The notes: generated by a model not told the origin, from the letters alone. Positions 32,034-44,115 are shown, numbered from the stretch's first letter. The stretch is DNA of 64,000 nt from Pascua guehoae (GCA_001600415.1 BCJX01000001.1:1343723-1407722); one strand, 5' to 3'. Translations and numbers: made by a program.

Positions 32034-33533
32034 TTTGAAATGTCTTGGAGACGAGGGTGGGGGGGGGGGGAGTTGAGTACTGTAGAGGGTCGGAGAAGGA
32101 AGTGAGAGGCTCAGAGGTGTGTTGGATGAGCTGTCAGAGGAGACGCACTCGACCTTATATCCATCTTCAACTCGGAGCCTGCATAGTAAGAGAACCCAGA
32201 ACGAAGACGGAGCGCAGAGAAGACCACAAAGTCGCTCCAAGTGGAGACGGCCATGACTGCATGCCAAGAGTCCCCGCTGAGCTGCGACCAATGCAGCACC
32301 GTCAAATGCCACTCGGCAAGTGGGCACGGGTCCTAGATGAGTATTCATCGCGAGTGCCAAGCGCCATATAGTCCTCTTTGGGCTTGGCACTCGATTCCAG
32401 GCTGGATAAATGTGGCTCTGGGCGTAGACTTTTTTCGAAGTGAGTGTGGCACCAGTTGGTGGCGTCGGCGACCGCTCGGGTGCTCACTGTGACTCCAATG
32501 CACATCAGTTTTTATTGGATGATTGACATTGGCCGCATCCCCCGGTTGCGAGGCTAGGCAGAAACATCCGACCGCTAGCGTTCTCAGCTTCTGGTGCAGT
32601 ACCTCTGCCATCTGCCAAGTCAGGAATGGGTTTGGAGTGAGAAGTGTCGGTCGGCTGACGGACCGATGTTGCGGCTTTCAGAGAGTTCGGGCCGAGAGTT
32701 GTCCGAGTCATGTTTGAGCAACCGCTGTTGGGTACTAGCATTGGATTGCAGCTGTCGGGTTGGTGGGTTCCAGTCTTGATGAGAATGTGACATGTCCCAA
32801 GGTCGACTCGTCTTCGCGGCACTGGTTAATCTTACACTGTTACACTGCACAGCTCGAGGCAGCAAAGGGACCACTTTGTGCCACATGCCACCAAACTCAC
32901 CACGCAAAACACCACAAGGGCTCTGATCAGCCATAAGCCCATAGCCAGTGTGCGGGGCCAGCGACATGGACGAGGTATCCATCCGTCTCCCAGCGCGGCA
33001 GCCTTAGTGCATAGTGCAAGACTCATCTTGGCCAGCACAGCATTGGCCAGTACACAGGCCCATCCACGCGGATGGATACGCCTGCGCTTGATCGCCACAA
33101 TCGCTGCCTGCACTTGAACCACCACGATCGCTGATGGCAATGGGATGGATCCTCACGATGTCAATGTAGCATCTGGTCACGATCGCGATCGCTCCACCAA
33201 ATGTGCTTGTTGCGTGGTCGCTAGGTGATGCAGGTCAAGTGGGTGACTTGTGCCAGCCACGCCCGTGGTGATCAGCTTTGCCAGCCACATCGGCCATCAC
33301 ACCACCATACGGGCGGCCACGCCGTGGTTTCTGATGGAGTGTCGTTTCTCCAACTGTCATATCCATCACAACACTCACACAAGACTCACACAACGTTCAC
33401 AACACTACTTGACAGCACACATCACACCAAACAAAAGAACAAGCATACAGAACAACAGACCAAGACCCCCACCACATCGTCAACACCACATCGTCAACAC
33501 CACACCACCAACACCACACCGAGCTCTTGCACC
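32034..33533. promoter_or_regulatory. divergent intergenic region between HRXXH gene and unknown gene
   Basis: 1.5 kb between two divergent start codons. Seen: a C12-like run in the HRXXH leader (32049-32061), a weak TATA element (32153-32159, minus), and an 11-bp inverted repeat GTATCCATCCG at about 32974 with its complement at about 33070. No confident zinc-response site could be assigned. Short reading frames here lack support. Confidence 0.4.
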
Positions 33534-34534
33534 ATGGCATCGTACATGTTCTTCGACATCACCCACGAGTCGGCCACCGTGAGTCGTCATCTGTGTGTTC
33601 CCATTCCCGCGCCTTGATGGGTCTGCCGTGCCGTAGACTTGTCATCACAGCCAGGCCACAGCCCACAGCGAGGTCACAAGCCCACAGCCAGGCCACAACC
33701 GAACAGCCAGGCCACAGACCCACAGCCAGGCCACAAGCCCACACTCTCCGCCCCCCCCCGCCCCGGGGCCTCTCCACGCGCCTGCCGTCTAACACCCAGC
33801 CCTCGGAGACATCCACATCGCCCACACGCATCTGCACCCGCAACCCGGGGGCGCGCGCCACGATCCGCAGCTGGGCCGAGGACGTCGCGCGCGAGTATGG
33901 CCACTGGGGTCCAGTAACGGGGCTTTCGACAGACGTGCTCGCGTGCGTCCCGTCCGAGTCGTCCGAGTCGCCCGAGTCGTCCTCGTATGATGGGGACAGA
34001 CAGACGCAGCCGTTGGCGATCATGGACCAGAACACGACAAAGGGGGCGCACACTGCGATCGCGATCGAGAAGACACACACGGCCGTGGCGGAGGGCACGA
34101 AGAGCCAGCCCCTGGACGCCACTCTGCAACACGCCGGGCGTGTTGTCCCCATCACCCCAAACGACACGCCACACAGCGCCCACACCCCCATGCAGCGGTC
34201 ACCCGCTTATCGGGCAGGTATCGCGAACGCGGACCCAACCACGTCTAGCCCGCCCCACTCGTCACACACGCCGCCCCTCTCGTCGCACACACCCCCGCAC
34301 TCCCCACCTTCTCACTCGTACACTCACCCCTTTCCTCACGAGTACGAACACGAACAGCGCCTCGCGGCCCAGCGCACCGCCGCCGCCATCCGCGAACAAG
34401 AGGCCCAGGTCGCGCGCCTCCGCGACCTCGCGCGCGCGGCGAGGGCGCGGCGGGTGAGCGAGGGCGCGGCGTCGGTGCGGCGCCAGGAGAGGGCGGTGGC
34501 GGAGCTGTGGCGTAAGTTGGGCCGGACGCGGTAG
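33534..34534 (+). CDS. Protein of unknown function with C-terminal coiled coil
   Basis: Exons 33534-33578 and 33800-34534 give 259 aa. The short first exon encodes MASYMFFDITHESAT; the 221-nt intron contains an imperfect minisatellite and a C-tract before a CTAAC branch and cacccag acceptor. The middle has an ATIRSWAEDVAREYGHW segment, acidic Ser repeats (SESSESPESSS) and a His/Pro/Ser/Thr-rich stretch. The last ~60 residues (EQRLAAQRTAAAIREQEAQ and beyond) form a charged coiled coil ending RTR. There is no signal peptide or membrane span. No family was recognised. Codon-position composition and the clean splice junction support it as a real gene. Confidence 0.6.
33648..33745. repeat. imperfect minisatellite in an intron
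   Basis: About five copies of a ~19-bp unit around ccacagccaggccacaagc, with substitutions, within intron 33579-33799. Confidence 0.85.
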
Positions 34535-34873
34535 GCCGGGGGGGTATGGGCGGGGGGGATGGGCGGGAGTGGGATGAGGCGATGGCGATCGTGTGATGGG
34601 ACGAGTGAGGGGCGAGTGCATCGATGGGCGATGGCGATGGGCGACGCGTCGATAAGGAAACGGTGGAGCCTGGTACAGGCAGACCGAAATACTGTATGTC
34701 CAACTGCTCGTAGTCCCTTTGACAGAAAGTATGTCAAACTTGTCATCGTCTCTTCCACAGATTAGCATGTCAAACGTGTCAGAGCCTCTTCGACACACCC
34801 AGCAGTATGTATGCATACAAGCAATATGGTACAGTCGCCCATCTATAAACTGCTGCATGCTTGAACCCCGGGC
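34535..34873. other. convergent intergenic region
   Basis: 339 bp between two converging stop codons; it holds both 3' ends. A gtcaaac(t/g)tgtca word is repeated at about 34734 and 34768. Nothing else is seen. Confidence 0.5.
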
Positions 34874-35903
34874 CTAGTCGCACTTGTGCTTGAGGTGGAC
34901 GAGGACGTCGCCCTTGTTGCCCTCCTGGAGCTTGCCGTTGTGGAAGGTAACGTCGCCGCCGTCTGCGGGCCCGCCAAAGTGGGCGCACTTTGGCAGCGAG
35001 TCGGTCAGGCAGTTCATGGTGAGGGTGTGGATCGTGGCGTGGAACGCGCGCGCAGGCTTGTTGGAGGTGAGGAGGGGAAAGTCGGAGAAGCCTTGGTCTG
35101 GGGGGTGAGTGGGGGTTGGGGCACGGGCAGGGGGGAGGACGCATGTTGGAGGGCAAAGGCAGAAAGGGGAAGGGGAAGGGAAGGGATGACGCATTACAAG
35201 GCCAGTTCTCCTTTGACTTTCCACGACTCCACTGCACGACTCCCATGCCACCCCACATCGCACTTGTACTTACGTTCCAAGCCGACAACAGTGCACAGCG
35301 CGATTCCGTGCTCCTCGCACATGGTAATCATGCCGGGCCAGTACTTGAGCTCTGTCCAGAACTGCGAGTTGATCATGACCGTCGGGGGCGGCGGCGTCGC
35401 AGGGGGCGGCAGCAGCGGCGCGTGGCCGAGCACCTCGGGCTCGCTCCAGGGGTCGAGCAGCACGGCGTGCTTGGCGGGCATGGGCGTGTACGGCGCCGGC
35501 GTCTCGGAGCACAGGATGCGCTTGATGGTCGCGCCACCAAACGAGTGGCCCGTGAGCTGGAGGTTGTCGACGTCGACGTGGCGCCGGAGCGACGAGATGA
35601 ACCAGCCCGGAGACGAAAGACCGTCGACCTTTACAGAGTCGGTGATCGAGTCGCCCTCGGACGCAGACATGAGGCGCGAAAAGGTGGCATAGGCGTCGTA
35701 GACCTCGCGCATGCGGAAGTCGAGCTGGCGTCCGCGGAAGTCCATCAGCTCGGGTGGCGGGGTCGTCGAGCCGGGTGGTGGGATGCTCCATCTGTTGTCA
35801 GTCTGGAGTCTAGTATGGGAAGGGTTGGTGGGGCGATTTTGCGCGCGGGGGGGGGGGGGGGGCGGGGGCGCGGGGGGTGGGGGTGGTTTCGGGGGGGAGG
35901 GGG

Positions 35904-35960
<57 letters not shown>

Positions 35961-37148
35961 TGGAAGTACCCTATCGCTCGTGGACAGTCGCGATATCTCG
36001 CAATACCTGGCCTGAATACGGACCGGCATCACCGAGGTCGCTCGGGATGACCTTGCTCACGCCACTCTCGTCCCTCGTCTTCCCAACTCCTGAGCCTTAG
36101 GCAAGCTGGCCAACTGTCATCTCCACCGCATCACCACTCAGCCCCACGCCTGGGACCAGCGACACCACAACCCTCCAGCCTAACCCCAACCCCAACCCCA
36201 GCCCCCATCTCCAGCTCAACAACACCAACACCCCACTCACTCAGTCTCGGCAAACAACCGGAACGTCTCCACCTTGCCATCGCGGATCACGGCCGGGCCC
36301 GACCCGTCCGCATGCTCGACCGCGAGGACGACATAGCCCTCGCTCGCGAGCGACGAGCAAAACTGCGAGTACGTGTTGCGCGTCCCTGCGAGACCGTGGC
36401 TGAAGATGACGAGGGGGAAGGGCGTGTCGCGCGCCGCAATGGGGGCATGGGATGTAACGGGGATCTGGGGTCAGCGGGACGGTCGAGATAGGGAGATTGG
36501 TGAGGGAGCTCAAAGGTGGGTGACAAAGCAAGGGGAGATAGTGTCGAGACCGACGTAGACATACCCTAGCGCGTGCCATGATCCTCTTTGCTGCGATGTT
36601 AGCGTGTGTTGTTTTGATTCGACTCTGTCCCCCGTGCCCTGTCGTGTAGCGACAGGTTGTACCATGCTGTTCTCCACTGGCCAAGTGTGGCCAGCCCCAA
36701 GCCCTCTGTATCCTGCCGCACACAACACCCCGTACCCCCCATGGTGACAGAGAGGCCGAGTGAGGTGACTGTCCCAGCAGCGCTTGTCCTCGTCACCACC
36801 TGCAACCCGGTACCACTCACCAAACCACCAGTAGACCTTGCTCATCCGATCCTGGAGAAACTTCGAGTATCCCTCAATCGCATCCCCACGCGCGTCTGGG
36901 AGCCACGGCTCGCTGGGGCTGCCAAACCACCCCCCCTGCGGCGTGGTGGGGTAGTAGAGCGCGCACACGTTCCCGGTGACGCGGAGGGCCGACACGGGCT
37001 TGCCGTCCTCGCTGGTCACATTCTTGAGCATGGGTTCGGGCGCGTCGTACGGCGCGTACGCCGGGAGGCGGAGCGTGGCGTATCCCGTCGCATACGGACC
37101 GGGGCGGGTCTCGGGGAACGTCGACGAGAGGATTGGAATGTACACCAT
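34874..37148 (-). CDS. PAF-acetylhydrolase family serine esterase
   Basis: Hydrolyses short or oxidised sn-2 acyl chains of phospholipids (platelet-activating-factor acetylhydrolase, isoform II family). Exons 36821-37148, 36565-36590, 36241-36464, 35274-35791 and 34874-35097 join in frame to 439 aa. The oxyanion region is FPLVIFSHGLAGTRNTYSQF, near residue 137. The nucleophile elbow is GHSFGG, and the catalytic Asp is likely in VLLDPW about 30 residues later. The catalytic His is in HQGFSDFPLL; its codon is split by the last intron (C|AC), which shows that the splice is right. There is no signal peptide, so an intracellular enzyme is expected. The third intron (449 nt) holds a G52 run on the plus strand, that is C52 on the coding strand. 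Confidence 0.9.
35847..35958 (-). other. C-homopolymer tracts (sense strand) in PAF-AH intron
   Basis: On the plus strand G16 at 35847-35862 and G52 at 35907-35958, separated by G-rich sequence. On the coding strand these are C-runs, lying 55-170 nt upstream of the acceptor at 35792 and a CTGAC branch candidate. Exact homopolymer lengths from sequencing are unreliable. Confidence 0.9.
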
Positions 37149-38887
37149 TCTCTATCGGTTGGGCGGGTGAGATGCAAGGTGGTGCAAGTTTTGTGGGTGG
37201 TGGGTGGTCGGTGGAGAGATGAGATGAATTGCTTTGGATAAGGCGTGGCGGTCGGTGGCGCACAGTTTTTCCTATCAGACAAGGCGATAGCGACGATCCA
37301 GCGAGCCCAGCCAGCGACTGATATTTCTACTCTGCACGCAGAGGTGACAAGCGGTGTAGTCAGAGTAAGCAAGATGTGGTGGATAGATGCACGGCCTCGG
37401 GGACAAGACTTTTTTCTCTTTGCTTCGGCCGCCGTCATGATAGTGCGAGTAACCGGCTCCCGGAAACACCGGAGCACAGCAACATGGCCGAGGGACGCGC
37501 TCGATCTTGCCCGTCTTGGGCTGCTGAAGGGACCCATAAGTATCGGCCAAGTGGAGATACTCTAGCCTCCCCCGTCTCGACATCGCCCCTTACAGCAGCT
37601 GCATCCTGCGTTTTTGATTACGACGCGCGACGCGACAGCCATGGGTTTCGACATCGCATTCATGTTGTTGTTTTTTCTTTTGGGTGGCAAATTCTGACAC
37701 CCACGTCTGCAGAGAGTCGAGTGCCTGGCCAGCGTCGATCCCGTTTTTGATCGAATCCTCTCTCTTCGGCAAACAAGTCTTGACCCAGGACCGACCGGAC
37801 GGAACCAAATCCCCATCCACTCTCGGAATCAAATCTACCTGTCCTGAAGTGTGGCGAAATGGAGGCCCCTTTCGACTTTGGACCAGGTCGTCACCGATTG
37901 TTGACATGAGCAACTCTCGCACTCTCGCACTCTTGCTCGCCCTACCTGTATCCACCCATCATTTACATCATCAATCCCACACGGTGTGTCCCATTGACAT
38001 CTGACACTCGACACTGCGAGCCGGCTGGACACGCTATACTGTTTCCGGCCCACACTACTCTGTGACGCATCATTCATAGCATAATTCACAAAGTACGCGC
38101 CCATGCGCACACGCTCGTGCCCAGCACACGCCCACCGCCCGGGACATCCTGGGCGCCGATTCGCGTGAAAGAGGGTATGATCCCGGCGTATTAGGTGCCC
38201 CATACCCGGGGCACAGTGTATAACCGGTGTGCGTGGTCTGTGGCACGGAAATGAGCGACGAGGAAGACTTGAATACCATTTACAAGACTGGACAGTGGAC
38301 GAGCAACAGAGACCAACCCCCCCATCTATTCATGCAAGTCTCCAGTATCCGTCGACCCCACGTCGGTTGACGCCGACAAGTACCCCGCGCGACTGACGCA
38401 CGTACCCCGCAGCAGACTGCTTGATAACCGACTTGTTCGCACTAACGCTCTCAATCTCCCTTTTGCATCACTCACACGACCACACGACTTTATCCCACCT
38501 CCCATCCCACCGCAGGCGGTACCATTTCATCTTTCTCAAGCCCATCGACTTGGCATTACACGCCGTCACCACACGCCCGCGCCGACAGAGTATACGCTCG
38601 ACGTCAGGTTTCCCTCCCGCCCCGCGCCCGACTCGCACCCGCACTCACCTCCGCGACTTTCGCCCACACCGTCCTTACCACTACACTTGTTCCCACTTCC
38701 CACCCTCGTTCGTCATCGCTCCTTGCGCGCCGCAGCCCGCATCCCCCGCCCCGTCTCCCATCCTCGCAGGCGGCCACTTAAGCAACCACTCGGAGCCAAC
38801 TTCTTTCGCCTCGCCCCTCTCATTCTCATTCCCAACCCTTTCCTTCCTTTGCCGCTTTCAACCCCCCTTACACCCGTCCTCTCCACC
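37149..38887. promoter_or_regulatory. divergent intergenic region between PAF-AH and GNAT genes
   Basis: 1.7 kb serving two divergent promoters. The GNAT-proximal 450 bp is strongly C/T-rich on the plus strand, consistent with a long leader. No TATA box or RNA gene is identified. Confidence 0.45.
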
Positions 38888-40577
38888 ATGTCGACCACGA
38901 CCACCACCGCGCCGCCGGCGTACGACGCCGCCTCGCTCGACGTGGACATTATCCGCGCCTACGAGGACAAGGACCACGACGACATTGTCGCGCTCGTCGG
39001 CGGCGGCGTCATGGAGCACCTCAACCATGCCAACAACCGCCGTGAGTAGTCCGAGTGTGGGCCGCGTCTTTTGCAGTGGTCGTGCGGTTCGAGCGTGGGT
39101 GGCTGAGCGCATGTGTCGGGGGAGCATGACGAGGACATGCTTGTCTATAATGGGACTGGGTAGGCTGCACTTGTTCCCCATAAGGGTACAGCACGGCCTG
39201 GCGGTACCTTTAGCGAGGGCAGACTATTGCCTGGCGGGTACGGTCAGCAGGGCCTAGGGTATCGGCTTGAGAAGGCTTTTGGTCGAGACTGCATTTCAGA
39301 CGCGATTTCGGGCCGAGAATGGTCGCGCGTGGATGCTTTCAAGTAGGGCTGCACCCAGGGCGTGGAGAGGGCCGAGTGAAGGGGACTACCGCGGTGGACG
39401 CGGCGTCGTGCGGTGATGATTGTCTACGAGGTGGTTGTCATTACGTCCGTCGTCCCTCGTCACGTTTTCGACCCCGCTCCACCCATTCCAATGCGCACTT
39501 TGTTACCTCTGTGTGTCCCCGCTCTACTCACGTCCCTACCACCCTCGGACTCGGACTATGATCATCCTACTCCCCTGCCAACCCCCGCCCCCCCTCCCCC
39601 CTGCCCACGTCCCTACGTCCCCCGTCCTCGGACTCGGATCATGCTACTCCCCTTGCTCGCGCCCTTCCCACGCTCCACACGCCACTAACACCGCCGCAGT
39701 CATCTTCCACCCGATCACGCTCGTCCTGTCTGTTGCCCTCGGCCTCGTCCTGAACATGTTCATTGCGATCCCCCTCCCCATCGTGCCGGTCTTTGCGCCT
39801 CTGGTCGGTCCGTTCCTCGCGCTGTTCCCTGTCCTGGCCGTCCTCGAGCTCGTGCAGCGTCCTGCCTTCATTGCGCGCAAGCACAGTGCGCTGGGAGCAC
39901 TGGACATGCTCCGCCCAGGCGACTACTACACGTTCCCCTCGCGCTACTTTGTCTTTGAGCGCGGGGGCAAGGAGCGCCGCGTCGTGGGCGCGCTCGCGCT
40001 CGACACGCGGTACGCGGGCATGTCGATGCCGTCTGTGCACCAGTCGGAAGACGTGCAGATCCGCGACCTGACGGGCGGCGCCCCCGAGCCGCTCCGGGGT
40101 ATCCGGGCCGCAAAGGCCGCGCTCGGCGCCAAGTATTACAAGCAGGACCCCAAGCGGGCCATGTGGGGGATTGCAGAGATCCGCCACCTCGACGTGTCGC
40201 CGCACGCCCGCCGCGCCGGCGTCGCGACCCACCTCCTCGCCGCCGCCCTCGACCACGCATTCGGCACCGCGACCCCGCACCCCAAGCTCCCCAGCAACGT
40301 CGTCCATGCCGCCCCCGCAGAGCCCACGGGCATCAACCGCGTCGTCATCATGGCCAAGCCCTTCATGCCCGGCGGTGACTCTGTGCTCGAAAACGTCGGC
40401 TTTGCAATCCCCTTTGGCCCCACCGCGCCCCTCCCGGGCTGGCGTGTCCCAGAGCCCCTCGGCGTCGTCGGCGCTACCGACCACTGGATGAATATCGAAA
40501 AGCACGACTGGCTCGCTGTCCGTGACCGTGTCTATGCCAATCTCGACCAGGGTAAGGGTACCCGCAAGCGTGCCTAG
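38888..40577 (+). CDS. Membrane-associated GNAT-family acetyltransferase
   Basis: Exons 38888-39041 and 39700-40577 give 343 aa. Exon 1 encodes a soluble N-terminus (DIIRAYEDKDHDDIVALVGG) that looks like the start of a GNAT fold. Exon 2 opens with two adjacent hydrophobic spans (residues about 54-105; LVLSVALGLVLNMFIA and VFAPLVGPFLALFPVLAVLE). The acetyl-CoA motif A follows near residue 220, LDVSPHARRAGVATHLL, which fits the R/Q-x-x-G-x-A/G signature. This splitting of an acetyltransferase by a membrane hairpin is as in NAT8-type ER enzymes; the substrate is unknown. The intron is long (658 nt) and C-rich before its acceptor. The pair of TM segments and motif A are seen; the enzyme class is inferred. 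Confidence 0.75.
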
Positions 40578-41120
40578 TTGCAAGAGCAAGCCTCTACCCC
40601 CCCGTCGTCTCGCGAATCTCCGACCAAAGTCAAAGTCCCACTCTGTTTCCAAATCACCCCACCCTACCTCCCCTCCTTTGTTTCCAAACGCACCACCCTC
40701 ATTCGTTTCGTCTGTAGTGCAGGTATGCCCACCTGACGACACTGCTCGCCAAAGCTTTCTCATGCCCAACAATGGGACGCCTGTAGTATAATATGTCCAG
40801 AATGTCCACAAATGCATGGGGTCTAGTAGTACACTGGATGTCGTCTATGTGGGTTCTCGCGTAGCTCGTCGGCCCAACCGCCTCATCGTTGACAAAAGCA
40901 CCCAAGTCGCCAAAAAATCACCAAAAATCATAATCATGCCTCGTAGCTTTTCGCAGATGGGAGCACCGAGCACGGGTCATGCACGCGCTCCTTGCTCCGA
41001 TCTAACTCTCTCGGCGCTGCGGACCACGGCCCCTGGTCTACGCCCCTCGCCCACAGACACGTCCGCAGGTCCCACCTTCCCAAGCCCACTTGCCCTCACA
41101 TCACGCTCATCCCCTCGCAC
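40578..41120. other. convergent intergenic region
   Basis: 543 bp between the stops of the GNAT and velvet genes. It should contain both polyadenylation regions. No other feature is recognised. Confidence 0.5.
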
Positions 41121-44115
41121 TCATCCCCTCGGATCACGCTCATACTGGCGCGGCGGCGACCGAATGGGCGGGAGCACGTGGCGCGCGTACGGGTCGTAGT
41201 GCATCGGGGGCGCGTGCTGGCCGTGTGGGGGTGCCTGGTGCTGCGCATGCTGCGGGTGATGAGAGTGCTGGGGGTGCTGCGGATGCTGCGAATGGTGAGG
41301 GTGATGTGGGGGAGGAGGCGGGTGCTGCGGATGCTGTGGGTGTCCTCCCGACGACCCCGGCGGCCCTGGCGGTCCAGGGTGAGCGGCGTGCACTGGCGGT
41401 GGGGCCGGTGGGCCCAACGGATGGGACCCGCTGAGGCGGCGCGAATGTGGATGCGGCGGTGCGCTGTGAGGCATGTGTGGGTCATGGGGATAATCGTACC
41501 CTTGTGAGTGTGAGGGGTAGGCGTGCGCAGTGTGCGGCCCACGGACGGGGTCGCGCGGGTCGCGTAGTGGTGCTGGGGGTACGATACGAGGGAGGCGAGG
41601 CTGGGGGAAGGCAAAGTCTGGGGGTTGTTGTTGCGGTGGTTGCTGGTGCGAGGGATGGGTGGGGTGGCCGTGCATGTGCGGGGCGGGGGACCACTCGGTG
41701 CGCGGGTCACGCGGGTCGCGCATTGGGACGTCACCGCGGCCGTCGCGTGAGTGCGTGTCCCGAATACCATCGCGCGAGTGGATGTCACGGCCATCGCGCG
41801 ATCGGACGTCGCGTACGTCACGGAGGCCGTCGCGCGAGTAGACATCCCGCATAGGGCTGTCGCGCATCGAGCCGTCGCGCGAGTACACATCACGCATGGG
41901 ACTGTCCCGCATCGAACCATCGCGCGAGTGCAGGTCACGTAAACCGTCTCGCGAGTGGATATCGCGTACAGCCAGCGACCCATCGCGCGAGTGCCCGTCG
42001 CGGACTTCGCGCATCAAGCCGTCGCGCGACACCGATTCACGCCTCTCGGACATAAGAGAGTCGCGCCTGTCCACGGGCTGTGAGCTCCGTCTGTCTGGCA
42101 ATGGGGCAGGCGGCAGGGGACCATCGCCATTCTGTGGGTCCCAAGGCACACGAGAGTCGCGTGAATCCCGTGACAATCTCGGATCTCTTGGGTCCCATGG
42201 CTCTCTTGGATCTCTCATATCGCGTTGGTCACGCGGGTCTCGTGGGTCCCCAGGCTCGCGAGGGTCTCGCCCATCCCGCGGGTCGCGAGGCTCGCGAGGG
42301 TCCCGTGGGTCCCGCGGGTCCCAGAACTCACGCGGGTCTCGGACATCTCGGGGGTCTCGGGGTTCTCGAGGATCTCGCACATCACGTGGATCACGGACGT
42401 CGCGGACTTCGGGCGGCGGGGGCATTTCCTGCCGGAAGTCGTGCGGCATTTCGGGGCGGTCCTTTGGCCATACTGGCATGCCGTCGTCGCCAAAGGGATA
42501 GTCTCTGTTGCGGGGGATAGGGTGGACGCCGTTGTTGTCCCACTCTCGGTGCTGATATGGGGGAGCGGCCGACGCCGACTGTGGGCGGCTATTTGGGCGG
42601 CTGTGGCCGAGCGAATACCCCGAGAGATCGGCCGAGCTGCTTGGGAGCGAAATGTCGAGACGAGACGACATTTCGCCCCAGGCAAACGTGCTATCGTCGC
42701 GCAGACGTTCACGTTCACGGGTACGGGCACGCTCCATCTCGGCTTCGCGGTCGCGCTCATCGATGCGTCGCATCTTGCGCGCGGGCTCCTCGTCATAGTT
42801 GCCCCACACGAGTGTAGAGCGGTGGGGGTGTCCGGTTGGTGGGGCCGACGAGGCTACACCACCGGGCCCTGCTTGGTAGCGCATCTGTGTGCCTGGGTCA
42901 CGTCCGGCGGCAGCAGACGCCACCCGTCGGCGCCCAGCACCGGCCTTGCCACCCGACGAGTCGGTTCGGAGCTTGACCTTGAGTCCCTGCGTCGCGAGGT
43001 GGCGTGTGAGCGGGGTGCTCTCGTGCATGCCCTTGAAGAGTTTGGGGGAAAAGACCTCGAACGGTTCCGAGACGGTGTGCGTAATCTCTGTAATGCCCTC
43101 GAGGCCAGTCTCGTACAAGGTAAACTTGAGCCGAAATGTGCCTGGCAAGCGGACCGACAGCTTTGCAAAGATGCACAGCGCGCCTGGCTTGCCGTCGAGA
43201 TGCCTCAGGCGCTCTGGTGTCTGGATGACCTCTCCGGCCGTCGCGTCGGCGCCAGTCGGCGTCTTGACGGCCACATACTCGGTGCCGTGGCCGGTTGTGC
43301 CCTCGGCGGGCTTGTCCGACACGAGTGACGCTCGGATAAAGAAGGATGTCGAGTTGAGAAGCTCTCTGGCATTGTCAGTTTGGGGTGCTTGTCAGCTCTG
43401 CGCACACAACAAGACGCACGGATAGTCGCCGGCATGGCTGACCAGCTCAATGACTGGGGGTGGGTCGACGGGACGGCGGTCGACTGCAGAAGAAAAAAAG
43501 TGGGTGCGTGTGAGCAAGGGGACCAGGAACGGGACGGGCACGTTTAGATGTTTCACTCACTCGTCTCGTTCTCTTCCTTGAAAGAACACAGGCGCGCGCG
43601 CTCAGGCTGCTGGCACACGACGAGCGCGAGTCTGACGTCAGCATCGGTATGCAATGCATGCATGACGGGGAGGCTAGTCTCCAACAAAAAATTGCGAGAC
43701 AATGCGACGCGACGCAAACGCGACGCCGGAATACGCACTGGGATAACTCGGACCTCCGCGCGTCGATACGGCCGCGGGTGTCTTCCTCGTCGCCGCTGTG
43801 AGCCGGTGTCACTGGGGTCGCTGCCGCAGATCCCGACATGCTGCCCCATCTGTGGGGCAGGTCGTCGGTCATCGTTATGGTCGTCGTTATGGTCGTCGTC
43901 CTCGGGTGATGGGTGTTTAATGGGTGAGATGATGGTCCAGAGGTTGGCGGCGGTAACGAGGCGAGGGATGATGGTCCAAAGGAATGATGCGATGGGCGGC
44001 GCGCGCGCGCCGGGTGGTGGCTGTGGCTGACGCTCGGGTGCAGCGTGTCCCTGGCACTCGTCGACGTCGTTGGGACAGAAGGTGGTGGTGCTGCACCGGC
44101 GTCCGACTTGCCCAT
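41121..44115 (-). CDS. Velvet-domain regulator with Arg-Asp repeat tail
   Basis: Velvet proteins are fungal NF-kB-like DNA-binding regulators of development and secondary metabolism. Exons 43739-44115, 43561-43631, 43420-43483 and 41121-43365 join in frame to 918 aa. The N-terminal ~120 residues are disordered (Pro/Ser/Thr/His). The velvet domain spans about 120-300: LALVVCQQPERARLCSF, then DRRPVDPPPVIELV, LCIFAKLSVRLPGTFRLKFT and VFSPKLFKGMHESTPLTRHLA. A basic/acidic stretch near 350-400 could be a nuclear signal. Residues about 490-730 are dominated by RDPRD, REP and HSRDG repeats, and residues about 850-885 are HxPQH-rich. The subfamily (VeA, VelB, VelC or VosA) is not decided. Upstream of the start lie C55 and CT-rich sequence on the coding strand. 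The start is the first ATG of the frame; a later in-frame ATG at MTDDLPHRW (near residue 82) is possible. Confidence 0.9.

Noticed and set aside
32974..33081. 11-bp inverted repeat GTATCCATCCG as a transposon end
   Set aside because: Only about 107 bp apart with no further complementarity and no visible target-site duplication; kept only as a note in the intergenic entry.
35116..36100. Plus-strand open frames with polyglycine opposite the PAF-AH gene
   Set aside because: The polyglycine is the read-out of the G52 homopolymer within an intron of the opposite gene; no independent coding evidence.
42020..42420. Plus-strand open frame rich in Ser-Arg-Gly through the velvet tail
   Set aside because: It is the antisense shadow of the RDPRD repeat in the velvet gene, not an SR protein.
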